A stretch of DNA of 64,000 bases from Rotaria sp. Silwood1. Taxonomy: Eukaryota; Rotifera; Eurotatoria; Philodinida; Philodinidae. Below the pieces are notes generated by a model that was not told the origin of the DNA, did no database searches, and saw nothing but the letters and a program-made list of their open reading frames with translations. The stretch is from NCBI GenBank assembly GCA_905250075.1, contig CAJNOP010000143.1, forward strand, positions 62,001 through 126,000, read 5' to 3'. Position 1 is the first letter of the stretch. Every line of letters begins with the position of its first letter. Positions 22,629-35,278 of the stretch are shown one piece after another. The position numbers were made by a program, and so were the translations under genes.

Positions 22629-25600
22629 ATGGCAAAGGTATTTTTAGTCAATCTACCCAACGAATTCCTTTATCGTATTTTGGACTATTGTGATATTGAA
22701 ACGATTTTACTGCGTATCAGACCTGTTTGCAAGAGATTATATACGATTGTGTACCAATATGATCGAATTGAATTGATACTTAAATCATATTACAAGAAAC
22801 AATTACAATTAATTTCTCATTTTGGTCGTCAATGTGCTGTCGGCTCATTAGCAATTTCATTTTTTTATGTATCTGTGACAGACGCTAGAGTACACAATTA
22901 TTTACAGGATATTTTTGAATGTAAGAGAGTTCGACATTTGACTCTTCTTTATATCAGAAATGCATATGTCAATAGTTTGAAAGATTCATATTTCGAACGC
23001 TTGATCTCACTTAAAATTGTCACACACGATGAGCCAAATTCTAAAATGTTCGCTCTTATTTCATCAATCATTGCGAAAACTAATCTGCAAAAATTGGACT
23101 GACCTGACTTGACTTACAAATTCGATTATATGCCATTGCCCGTACAATGTAAATTGAGGTCTTTGAAAATGAATACTTGTCTCTACAGCAGAGATGTCCA
23201 TCGCGGCGCTGCCGCGCCGCTGCCGCTGCCGCGGTGGCGGTGGCGGCGCGGCAGCGGCAGGTTTTTAAAAAAAAATCACCGCGGCAGCGGCGCGGTAGCG
23301 GCAGATTTTTTTAAAAGTCATCGCGGCAGCGGCGCGGTAGCGGCAGGTTTTTTAAAAAACCATCGCGGCAGCGGCAGGACTTTTTTGGAGGACATTGAAA
23401 AACTGTATGAATTTAATAGAATTTCACGATTTACAAATGAAACGCCCTGATATTGAATAAATCTGATGGACTAGTACCCATATCTCTGGTCAAATATAGT
23501 CACAGCAGTGAAATTAGAAACACTTTTTTGAAAATCGTCGCGGCAGCGGCGCGGTGGCGGCACGTTTATTTTATAATTCATCGCGGCAGCGGCGCGGCAG
23601 CGTTTCTTTTATAAGTCATCGCGGTGCGGCAGCGTCGCGGCAACATTTTTTTATAAACCGCCGCGGCGCGGCAGCGGTGCGGCAGCTTTTTTTTTCTAAG
23701 GCCGCGGCGCGGCAGCGGCAGATTTTCAGCCGCGATGGACATCTCTGCTCTACAGTGAATACATGACTATTCTTCAACGATTACCTTATTTAGCAAAATT
23801 TCAATTAAGAGACTGTATTATAGATACTCAATGCATTCATATACGAGCATCCAATTCTTTAGTTATTTCATCCTTAACATGCTTATCTATTACTGAGTGT
23901 TCACTACCAGTGGAATATCTCAAATTTATGATTTCTAGTATGCCTACACTTCGTAGTCTTCGAATAGTATTTAAGAAAAAGACTTTCGAATCTGCTATCG
24001 AAATTAATGATTGGAAACACTTCATTCGAACTAAAGAATCTTTCTTAGCTCGATGTGAATTTTGTTTTTCTTATGATATGTTATCAAGCAATTGGATTAG
24101 TATTGACGCACTCGTCGCTCCATTTCGAATAACATTTTGGCTCCATGAAAAGCACTGGTTTATTAAATGCGAATGTATCATTAATCAACCACATGAGATA
24201 TCACTTTATTCAATACCAAATAGTTTCCCATTATATTATATCAGATGAATTAGATGTGGAATTTCATCGAAAGACAATACTTATTATCTAGTGACACGAT
24301 CACACACAAAAAATGTTGACAGAATTATGGATAAAGTAGGTAACAAATTTTTCTTTTAAATTGATAACAAGGATTGCATTTTGTCTTCATTATTGTCCTT
24401 CTGTCTCACTCAATTGATTTGTTAAAGAATCTATTTCATTCAAAAGAATTGCTATCACAACATATATGATAAATGGTTTTCATATAACCTCTAATGCAAG
24501 ATCAGATCTCTTTTCATATAAGCATAATATGACATCGTAGAAAATAACTTTGACGTTTGCTTTATTGATACTTTCTATTTTATTACAAAATTTCAACGTT
24601 CTAACTGATATATTGCTCGATATTACACTAATTTAGACATTTCTAGCGAAACTTTTAGATGAATGCGGAACATTATAATCATATATGCCGTTGCTTAATA
24701 TCGAAAATCTATCGGAACGAAAAAAAATTTTGATCAATTAGATATTATGTTGTGATTTTCTAGGCTCTCGTTGAATGCAGTTCTCGTTACACACGAATCG
24801 GATCTTTGGGTGCATATTATCTTGCGTATGCACTAAAAAATAACACAGTAAACTCGATACTTTCGATTAGCCTTCGATATTATACTTTAATTGAAAATAG
24901 ACAATCGAAACATTGATACTGTGCGATAATGAACTGGGAACTAGTGGTGCGGAACATTTGGCTCATGGGCTACAAAATAATCAAGTAATACTAGATTATT
25001 CTTATGCTACTTCAATAAACTTTTTTCCGAAATATAGACACTCATCGTATTGGATCTAAACTCCAATGAAATCGGAGCTCTTGGTACAAAATTTATTGTT
25101 GATGCGTTACACAAAACCACGGTAACCTTCTTTTTTAATGATTTGTTTTTAAAGTATCTGTTGTCTGAAACTCAAAAAAAAAAACAGGTTCTTACTACAC
25201 TGAATATGAATACCAATAATATTGGTGATGATGGAGCTCTCTATATAGCGCCTTTACTACAACATAATCAAGTTACTCATATTTTTTTAATCATTTTCTC
25301 TTAATATTCATTTAACATCATGAATACAGACACTTAGTACCATTGATCTCAGTAAAAATAAAATTGGAGCTATTGGTGTACAACACCTAGTAGACGTATT
25401 GCGATACAACACTGTAATTCTAATATGATTTTGCTAGGATCTTTATCAGTTCAATTGTCTCTTCTATATAAAGACACTTTCTCAATTAGATCTTAATCAC
25501 AATAATATTGGAGACGAGGGAGCTCGACATATAGGCGATCTATTGGAAATTAACAAAGTTATTCTCGTTCTTTCTTTGTTTTTATCTTAAGATATTGCAT

Positions 25601-28600
25601 CGTCATACATAGACACTGACCATATTATATATGGCGTCGAATAAAATTGGAAACAATGGAATGCATTTTATTAGCGAAGGGTTGCAAAAAAATATGGTAT
25701 GATTTCTAGGCGTATCTTCAACTAAATCTACAGACTTGATGAAATTCTTTGAACTTTGATCGAAAGAAAAAGATCGAAAATTCGAAATTTGCAAAATCGG
25801 ATTGTTGAACAACATGGAGTTTGGCTGTTGATCCTTTCTTCTCTGACATCCGCACTCACATCAAGAAAAATCTACTATGTTTTTAATTAGCTAAAGTGTT
25901 TGTTTTGAAGCTCAATTTTTCTTGAACTATCAAATTTTGGCTATTAGCCTTCAAGATATTGAAAACTGAAATATTTTACGTCTCTTTGATTGGTTTCTTA
26001 TTTGATTAACATTGAACTGTTGATTTCGTCATATGTTCGATAGAAAAGATCGAAATCTATCTTGATATATTCTTTTTCTTTTCATTAAAGTTCAAATTAC
26101 TTTTTATAATTTTTAATTAGACACTGAAAAACATTTATCTCAATAATAATGAAATTGGCGATGATGGAGTAAAGTATTTTGCTGAAGTATTGCAAAATTC
26201 ATATGTGATTATCTTTGTTATTTTTCTCATTCCTCTTTATTGAAATATAACCCTTTCTTAAGTTTTAGGCACTAGAAATGATTGATCTTCGTAAAAATCA
26301 AATTGCAGAGTTGGGATTATACTTTATTGCTTTAGCATTAAGAAACAATAAAGTAATTCTTATTCTTACTCTACCTATTGACTATACAACATTTATCTCA
26401 TACACAGACTGTTACTACACTAAAACTTGATGAAAATAAAATTAACATAACCAGAGCGCAAGATTTAGTTGACAATTTACAAGAAAATACGGCAAGTTAC
26501 CTTGGTCATTTATCATTCTATCTCTGTATCTTCTCTTTCGCAGACTCTCATCAATTTTAGTTCAGATGGAAATCAAAATCGTTGTTGCGCAGTTATTGGA
26601 AGATACATTTCACTCAAAAATAAATCCGTGAATTATAATTTCTTACTTTGAATTAATATTCATTGTTTTCTTCATTGACAGTTACTAAACCGTTTCTCTC
26701 TCGAGAATTTTTATCTTTCGGAAGTAGAAATTAACTTTATTGCCGAAATCTTACTAAAGAATACGGTAGTTTGTAATCTTTCTTGATTTCAAATCGACAA
26801 ATTTATTTTTGTCTATGCATAGATTATCAAAGAACTTAATCTTAGTTGCAATTGTATTGGAGCACAAGAAGCAAAGTATCTTGCTGAGATGTTAAAACAG
26901 AATAAAGTAATCTATACACTTGCGCATATTTCAAGTCTAACAAATTTTAATACTAAGTTTAGACACTGAAAAAATTGTATCTATGTGACAGTCGTATTGA
27001 ATCAAAAGGAGTAAAATATCTTGCCGATGCTCTAGGAGAAAATATGGCAATTGTTAATTTTTTCTGCTTTATGATTTGCATTTAATTTTTCTTTATCCTT
27101 TCTCTTCATAGACGCTTGACACGCTTGACCTGTACCCTAATCCGATTGGCATTCCGGATGTTAATTATCTTATTGAAATTTTACGAATGAAAGAAGTAAC
27201 TGAATAATTTACATAACATTTTTTCAGTTCATTCCATCGTTTCTCAGACACAAACGCTCACCACACTATATATTGGCGTTCTCCGTCGCCATCAACAACA
27301 ACACTCAAATACTGGAAATCTGGCTTCTGTTTTGCGCAATAGCAAGGTACTTTCTATAAGAATATTTTTCGTACTTGAAAAACTCTTGATTTTATATATA
27401 TAGACATTCTCTCGACCCGAATTATCAGGAACAGTAGATGGTTATTGCAAAGCACTTGTAGCAGCAGCAAGAATACGTACAGATAGTGTAACATCTCACA
27501 AAGAGGGAACATTTCGTTTCGCAACATTTTTCTTTCACTTTGTAGACATTGACAAAATTAGACCTTAAAAATGAAGGAATTGGACCTGCTGGTGTACAAC
27601 AGATTAGTGATGCTATAATCAATAATACGGTGAATTTTACAATACTTTCATTATTCATTTTTGTACATAATTGTTTGTATAGACAGTGACGGAATTGATA
27701 CTTGATTGTAATCCAATCAGTTCTGCTGGAGCATCATATATTGCTGATTTTCTGCGCATGAATACAGTAATATGCATTCATAGATTTTAATTCATACTAA
27801 CATCTATTTTCAATCTTTATTTATAGACACTCAAAGTGCTACATATTGATCCTTACAGTATAGGTCGATCAGGTATGATAAAAATTATTGATGCATTGAA
27901 GCAAAATACGGTTTGTATTGATATCATTAAAAATCATTCATATTCATCAGTTGATACATGCATAGACGTTAACAGCATTATATCTGGGATACAGTGAATG
28001 GATAATATTGGAGTGTTATAAAATAATTCACAACATACGAACTGATAAAGTAAGATGCTTATCCGTAAAATATCTCTCATTGCCATATCTCTATTTCTAT
28101 GTATAGGAGCCTAACATCTTAGAAATACAATACACACCCATCAATAAAATGGAAATGAACTATCTTGTTCATACTCTAAGAAATAATTCAGTAGTACTTA
28201 ACGAAATCTCAATTATGTTCGATTGCATTTCTCTATTTACCCACATAGATACTAAGTACGCTGAATCTAAGAATGAATGACATTACACCGGAAAAATGCG
28301 TGATTTGGCTGAAATATTAAAAATCAATTCAGTAAAGAGTATTCATTATCATTCTTCTCGATAAATATGATTTGTTTGACACAGAAATTGACAACTTTGT
28401 GTTTGGAAATAAATCCAATTTGTGACAGTGGTGCAGAATATCTTGCTTCAGAATTACGTAGTAATACGGTGAGCGACAGTATGTTACTATGCTTATTTGA
28501 TTATACGATTTATTTTATATTCATAGACACTAAAGACATTGATTCTTTCGAAAAATAAAATTCGATCAGCTGGTGCAAGGAGTCTCGCTGATGTCCTACG

Positions 28601-29524
28601 GAACAATGCAGTATATTTGATGAATTTTCAATTGATATCTTTTCTGAGACAAATAATTTTCTGTAAATGGACACTAACTGTATTCAGATTTAAGAAAAAT
28701 AAAATTGGAACTAAAGGAGTTCAATTTTTGGCAGAAGCATTGCAAACAAACACAGTGATTTCTTTGTTTTTTCTTTATATATTATCTATAAGTTGAATAG
28801 TTCACTTATAGACGCTAATAAAAATTGATTTGTCTAATGATCAGATTGGAAATGATGGAGTACAATTTCTTGCTGATGTGCTGTCCACGAATACTGTATT
28901 TCTTATTGAACATTCAATATCGTTTTTCATCATCTTTTAGTTTTCTATACAAACAGACACTTCGTTCATTGACTCTTGGAGAAAATGAAATCGATGCATC
29001 TGGTATGGAGTATATTGCTAATGTCTTACGAAATAATACTGTTAATATCATTATTTTCTCGTTTTTTTTTGTTCTCTGTTAAGTATATCTTTTTCTTTTA
29101 ATAGACTCTCACCAAATTAAATATTGAACGAAATAAAGTTGGACTAGAAGGAGCACGACATATTGCACACGGATTGCAAATCAATAAAGTATATCTGATA
29201 TTTATTCGCAATTTTGAAACATCTATTAGATCATACATAAATAGACACTAAAAGAAATAAATATTAGATATAATCAAATTAAAGATGATGGTATGAAATA
29301 TCTCTCGGATGCAGCACGAAATCATGCGGTGCGTAAACATCTCTTTTGTTTCCCCGCTATAATTTATTCTATTTTCTATAAGAGATGTTCATTCAGATTT
29401 TTATCATGTACATTCTATATCTTTTCTCATTAATTTTTATTCATTATTGATGCTTTCTTTAATATTCTCTTTTTGTAAACAGATGCTGACTTTACTGAAC
29501 ATGACTACAAATCACATTGGCTAA
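22629..29524 (+). pseudogene. F-box-LRR gene with 31 modular LRR exons, inactivated
   Basis: Exon 1 (22629-24335) starts MAKVFLVNLPNEFLYRILDY, an F-box, and ends RIMDK at a GT donor. It feeds 31 downstream exons, nearly all 84 nt, phase 0, each one ribonuclease-inhibitor/NLRC3-like LRR of 28 residues (e.g. LDLNSNEIGALGTKFIVDAL), separated by introns mostly 52-66 nt. LRR exons start at 24764, 24901, 25038, 25188, 25330, 25474, 25613, 26121, 26269, 26408, 26544, 26682, 26823, 26963, 27112, 27249, 27404, 27546, 27683, 27827, 27966, 28107, 28249, 28385, 28527, 28671, 28812, 28957, 29105, 29245 and 29483. Such proteins usually act as SCF substrate receptors or scaffolds. Lesions: TGA at 23100 and 24246, a MITE in exon 1, a 98-nt exon at 27249, an 83-nt exon at 28249, loss of the acceptor AG before 28671, and TAA in the last repeat. 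Two introns use GC donors (26492, 27047). Joining F-box and LRR parts into one gene is my inference from continuous frame. Confidence 0.75.
23181..23755. mobile_element. GC-rich hAT-like MITE (23189-23747) with 8-bp target duplication
   Basis: Terminal inverted repeats CAGAGATGTCCATCGCGGC at both ends and direct repeats CTCTACAG immediately outside (23181-23188 and 23748-23755). An 8-bp duplication and CAG...-type ends are hallmarks of the hAT superfamily. The 559-bp element has no transposase. Its interior is tandem GCGGCAGCGGCGCGG blocks separated by short A/T runs, far GC-richer than anything nearby. Element plus one duplicate is 567 bp, and removing them restores the F-box gene frame across the junction (NTCLYS to EYMTIL). 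Confidence 0.92.
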
Positions 29525-29828
29525 TGGATTAGTACAACATTGTGATAATGCATTACAAATTAGCAAAATGCTTTTTTTATTTTTATTTTTTGAGCAAAAA
29601 AAACTCCACATTTGCAAAAAAAAGACAATGCTAAACTATACTGTTGTTAGTTTGTTAGCGTGCATTTTGAATAATTATTTTTTTAAAGAAGTAACAAAAT
29701 TTTACTAAGTCTTGTCAAATTAAAAATTTTTTAGAAATAGAACTTCCAAGTTATTTATTCCCAAAATTGAAAGGTTAGAATCGAAAAACCGAAATTCACC
29801 TACATCTATCTGTAATACTTGGCACAAA
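29525..29828. other. Downstream of LRR array; decayed repeat remnant
   Basis: Just after the premature TAA, GGATTAGTACAACATTGTG...AATGCATTACAAATTAGC keeps the pattern of the second half of an LRR exon. The terminal repeat was therefore once longer. The rest is AT-rich with no feature. Confidence 0.5.
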
Positions 29829-30048
29829 TGGGTGTGAGTGTAGATGTGGGGTGTGGGTGTGGGGTGTGGTGGGAGTATGGGTGTGGGTGTGTGAGGTATG
29901 AGAGTGGGTGTATGGGGTATGAGTGTGGGTGGGTGTGAGTATGGTCGGGTGTAGGTGTCGGTATGGGTTTGAGTTTAAATAAAAACTTCAGATACCCATA
30001 TATCACTCACACCCCACACCCACGCACCCATACCCACACCCACACCCA
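29829..30048. repeat. Telomere-like head-to-head array
   Basis: G-strand arm at about 29829-29975 (GGGTGTGGGTG variants, with GGGTGTGAG and GGGTATGAG), an AT-rich spacer of about 25 nt, then a shorter C-strand arm at about 30002-30048 (CACCCACACCCA). Same orientation as the other arrays: GT-rich first, CA-rich second. Confidence 0.85.
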
Positions 30049-31824
30049 AGATCGTATTTTGAGGAGGCCTCAAAAAAAAATTTCGAACAAGATCAACTTT
30101 TCATCGCTTCCAAATGGCTACAATTAATTTTTATTTTTTGTAATGCATATTTCTCAGTTGATAACTGTCTTAATATATGAGTTTGGAAGGATCAGTAATA
30201 GGGTGTTTTGTAGAGCATCTTTTACTGCATATTTCTATTATAGAGACGAATTTTTAAAGATCTATTTTAATATAAAAAAATTAATTATGTAAATCGAGTC
30301 AGGGCTTCTGGATCATCCTTTATACGCAAAGGTAAGTCATCACTTTCTGTTTTTACTTTACCCATGCCTGTTATATGCTTTAACTTGAATAAAAAGAAAC
30401 GCTTTCTAGAAAATTTTCCATGTGTGCTGTAGAATATCGATATTTACTTATGATTCTCCTTGAGATGGAAAATAATCTTAGATTTATGTTACATTACAAT
30501 TCACGTTTTATAAGTTTCTCCTTGTATATGAAACATTCTTATTTTGGAAAGAATAAACGCTCGATGCATTTCTTCTAGAAAATTGCCCTATTACTTCTAT
30601 ATGTTGCTCTAGTTTTCTGTATAAAATCATTTTTGCTTGAGATTGTGTCGAGTGAAAGATTTGTGCTGAAATAAAAACGATGTCTCGATTTCAGGAAATA
30701 CTGAATAAGTCTTTCTTGTCAATGTTATTTTGTGAAAATTTTTTAAAAAATGTGTATTTATTATAAGAAACCAAATCTCTTGGTGTAAATAATCAATTCA
30801 ATATCAACTCTATGTATTATTAAAAACGATTATATTGTCAAATATTTGATAATCATCTTTTCATTTGTTTCGATAGTTGGATAGTTTTATTATTTAAAAC
30901 TATGTTGATAAAGAAAATTTTCCTTCAGTTTGAATCACATAATTGTTTCCATTAAAATTATTGCTATAGATTTGAACACGAAATCGAATTGTTTTTGTTT
31001 TTCTTTGAAAAATCGAAGTCATTTTTAAACTGACTTTCTTTAGTTTAAAAAAGAAAATAATGACAAATCAAATAAATTTGTACATCTTATTTTTATTTTA
31101 TTTCATTTCTATAACATTCTTTATAATTATTTTAATTAAATAAATTATTTCTATCGTTTAAGTTATGCGTTAATTCAATTAATGATCAAAATAAAAAAAT
31201 ACCTATATAAATGAAAAATTTTATTTATTAGTTTCGATAAAAAAAATTCATGAATTTGATAAAATTATTTGAATTGAATAGTTAATAATGATACATATTA
31301 ATTGTTGTGAAATGTCTAAATTTAGTTTTAATTTGTCCTTCATTGATTTTTATTATTTAATTATTCATTGTAATAATTTGTTCAATACCTATTTGAATAA
31401 ATAATTACAAAGGATATAAGACAATTTCAATAAATTTCATATATTATTTTGACTTTTATTCAAGTTTATAGTTATGAAATTGAACATTTATCCTAAAAGG
31501 AGTAGAAAAATCAGAAATTTACAATAATTAGGATGATTGTCTACTGTCGACCGTTCGTTTTCTTTCGTTGTTCAATCATACCATCTCGAAATATTTATCA
31601 AGAGTATTTCTTTGAATGCAATACGATGTGTTCAAGTGAGGTACATTTTGATTACAAATAAGTTAATTCTAGTCGATTTGAATAGATGAGCGCCATCTAT
31701 GGATGTTAATATTTATTGATCTCTTTCATGATCTATTTGACGATTAGCTTTTTTGTTAACGAATAGATTTTTCAACTTGCAATTTATTCTTTTCAATTAA
31801 ATAAAAAATTGATCATTATTGAAA
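30049..31824. other. Gene-poor stretch upstream of the PPR gene
   Basis: AT-rich with many stops. Its last few hundred bases must hold the PPR gene promoter and 5' UTR. I see no further gene that I can support. Confidence 0.5.
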
Positions 31825-33445
31825 ATGAATTTCAATAGATATCTCAAATCAATTTCTATTGATTTTAAATATAGAATTCTGATTGTTCGATCATATTATA
31901 ATTTGGGTATTGAAATGAAAAATTTAAATGATAGAAAAGAATATCGAAAAGCACTTGATTTATTTTATGAATATGAACATAAAAATAAAGAAATGATATC
32001 CGATGTAGTTATTAATCAAGCACTTAAATCATTTACTAATATCAAAGATTTTCAAGGTGGTTTACATATTTTTAAAAAATATTCATCCCGTATCGAAAAT
32101 AATAATTATATAATAGCATCACTTATTCATCTCTACAGTTAGTAACAATTGTGTTTAGTTTAAATAAATATCTATTAGTATATATTTAGTGCAATCTGGA
32201 GATATTAATCGTGCTGAACAAATATATAATAGATCAAAAACAAAAACAATGGGTATTTACGGAGCTATGATGAAAGGTAAAATTTTTTTTGAAAACTTTT
32301 TAATAAGATTAATTTATTTATATTCTTATAGGTTTAATTAAAAATAATATGTTTAACGAAACAATAGACCTTTTCTTCAAAATCTCAAATCCAGATGAAA
32401 CAATTTTTGTACTTTTTTTTCATGCTTGCGCTCGTTTGGGTACAAAAGAAGCATTAATTCTAGTCAAGAAAGTTTTATTGAATCTTCCAAATAATTATAA
32501 TGAAAATAAATATATATTGACAACTGCTTTTGATGCATTTGTTAAATGTGATGATTTACTATCTGCTGAACAAATTTTTCCTAAAATAAAAAGAAATGCA
32601 ATTAGTTATGGAAATTTGATGAATGCTTTTAATAAAAATGAACAACCAGAAAAAACTTTGGATTTATATGAAAAAATGAAAATAGATAGAATTGAAGCAG
32701 ATATTATATGTTGGATTCTTTTAATAAATGCATCTTCTAATATTGGAATGGGTGCACTAAGTCAGTCAATCTTCGAACAAATTCCAAAGTCTTTTCTTAA
32801 TAATTCTTACATTAAGAATGTACTAATCAATATGTGGGTAGGAAAACAAATAAATTTCATTTCTTTTTTTTCTACTTTATTTTTCAAAAATAAAATAGGG
32901 AAAATCAGCTTGTGTAGATAAAGCAAAAGATGTGTTTGAATCGTTAGTTCAACCAGATACAATTGGATATACGTCAATGAGTGAGTGAAAACATTTATAA
33001 ATAAATAAATAAATAAATAAATATTTATATATTAGTTAATACATACGGTTTAAACGGAATGGGTGCTGAAGCATTAAAACTTTTTTATGAAATGCCACCA
33101 GAATTGATTTTAGAAGAAACATATGTTTGTGCGTTAAATGCTTGTTCTCACTCAGGGTTTGTTGATCATGCTCGAACAATATTTTCAAATATAATTAATA
33201 AAACAGAAAAAATTTATGCATCCATGGTTTATTAAAAAAATATTTCTTTTATTTTTATCTTATATTAAGTCTTTATTTATTTAGGTTGATTGTCTTAGTC
33301 GAGCATTCTTGTTTGAAGAAGCACAAATATTAATTAATAAATATGAATCTGATCATTTACCTTCATCAACCATGCTTAGTAAGTTTTATCAAATTAAATA
33401 GTGACTATCAATTTTAAGTCGAATGTACTGTATCTTTCCTTCTCG

Positions 33446-33496
<51 letters not shown>

Positions 33497-35278
33497 CTTG
33501 AGCTATATTTTTATCTTTATTACAAACTAAGATAAACTCTTTTTAACATTATTTAACGTCATAGCAACTTTTTTTCTTTCATTAAACTTTACAGCAACTT
33601 CTTTCCGTTCGAAAAGTAAAAAAGTTCAGTTTACAATGGAGAAAAAAAAATAATGGAAGATTGTTGTAAATAATGGGCATCATTTAGAAGAGTTCTTATT
33701 GAAGATATTTTGTTTTAGTTCTGGAAAAGTAAAGATTTGATAGCAGTTCGATATTTCATTCCGACATGAACTAGATTAATATACATTAAATTTTTTTTTC
33801 TATCTGTAGGATAAATATTCGATTTTCATTATGTATCGAATAACAACATTTTATTAATTCTGATAGAAATGATCATAACAAAAATTTATTTTGAAACTAA
33901 AATCAAATATAAAAGATTTCGGTATTTGAATAGTGGCTATAATTTTGTTTTTAATGCTCGTTGTGAAACTTTCTAATAAAATTTAAAGAGTAACTCCAAA
34001 GATACAGAATAGTTGTTCACTTTGCCAACTAGAAAAGTCTATAAGTTTCTCATTCAATCTTGATCATAATTTTCTAATAGTAAATCTATAGTTATTTCTT
34101 TTTTTTCTAACTATTAGCTAAAGAAAACTGTCTTAAAAAATTTTCAATCATCGATCTATATTTGGTAGTATACTTGATCTAATTAATCGAATTTTGCTTC
34201 TAATGACTCTACGAAACGAACATTTTTTAAATAAACAACCAAAAAATGTTATTGAATATTAAACACGAGGCAAAAGAGAATATGTTGATATAGTTAAAGT
34301 ACTTATTGTTAGAAAGTAACATTGTAAAACAAACATGAAATAAACGATGAGTGGTGCCAATAGGTAATCATCTTGATTTGAGTATTCAGAATTCTAAAAT
34401 ACTGATTTATTTGATTACGAGATATTTAATTAAAATAAATAAATAAATAAAATTTTCGCTAGTTTCTTTGACTACTTCGTAGTTATTTTTTGAAATATAA
34501 AAATGAATGATAATTCTAATAAAAATATATCATTTGATATTGTTTTATTTAGTGGCATTATTATCCGGTGCTCGAAATAAAAATGATGAAAATTTATCAG
34601 AAAAAGTATTCAATCGCATTGAAGAACATTTTTCTAAACATGGAAATCGGCTAATATCGGCTTCAATATTACTCTCAAATGTTTATGCATCAACAGGTGA
34701 TATAGAAAAATCGTCCAAAATCAAAAATAAATTATATCATCTTGGATTAAAGAAAAAAATCGGTCTATCTTTTACTGAAATTAATGGTGAAATATTTGTA
34801 AGTCATTTTCTGTAAATATTTGATATAGAGTTTCTACTCTTTATAGAAATTTCGAGCTCATGATAGATCTCATCCTCGATCCAAAGAAATTTATGCTGAA
34901 AATGAAAACATATCGAAAGAACTTATTGAACATGGTCATCAATATGATTCTAGTTGGATCACACGGCCATTAGAAGAAGGTGAAACAATTGCATCTATTC
35001 TAAGTGGACACAGTGAACGACTTGCTATTGCCTGGAATTTTGTTGCAAACCCAAATACAAAAAAAATTCAAATAACAAAAAATCTTCGTATTTGTGGTGA
35101 TTGTCGTATGTCATTATTTAATTTTTTTTTCTTTTTGCTTACATTACTTTGTTTCTTCTTAGATCAAGTAACAAAATTAATAGCTGCAATTCGTCAATGT
35201 GAAATTATTGTTCGAGATGCAAATCGGATCCATCATTTCTATGCAAATGGACGTTGCTCATGTAATGATTATTTTTAA
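31825..35278 (+). CDS. PPR protein with E/E+ and DYW cytidine-deaminase domain (plant-type RNA editing factor)
   Basis: Nine exons (31825-32137, 32190-32276, 32332-32837, 32899-32980, 33036-33226, 33285-33378, 34553-34797, 34847-35105, 35163-35278) give an uninterrupted 630-aa protein. Residues about 40-450 are pentatricopeptide repeats (ALDLFYEYE, INTYGLNGMGAEALKLFYEM, LNACSHSGFVDHARTIF). An E/E+ region follows (ALLSGARNKND, LLSNVYASTGDIEKSSKI, GLSFTEINGEIFKF). The C-terminus is a complete DYW domain: HPRSKEI, the deaminase HSE zinc/catalytic motif at 35009-35017, NLRICGDCH with the His codon split by the last intron, then RDANRIHHF and CSCNDYF. In plants such proteins carry out C-to-U editing of organelle transcripts, PPRs choosing the site. 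The N-terminus is basic and low in acidic residues, compatible with mitochondrial import (inference). The final residue is Phe where plants mostly have Trp. Plant homologues usually lack introns; this one has eight, including one of 1.17 kb with a (TA)n run. Confidence 0.93.
33447..33491. repeat. (TA)n microsatellite in PPR intron 6
   Basis: An uninterrupted run of about 22 TA units in the one long intron of the PPR gene. Confidence 0.9.

Noticed and set aside
23109-23766. Arg/Gly/Ala-rich open frames in the GC-rich MITE
   Set aside because: They arise from GCGGCAGCGG repeats inside the transposon.
23100-24248. In-frame TGA codons as recoded (selenocysteine or reassigned) codons
   Set aside because: RTCA in this window ends in TGA, and the F-box gene has other independent lesions. 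Nonsense mutation is simpler.
30285-30405. Minus-strand terminal-exon-like stretch (GMGKVKTESDDLPLRIKDDP ... stop)
   Set aside because: It has an acceptor-like AG and looks coding, but I found no upstream exon, no stop-free continuation and no family match. Left out of the features.
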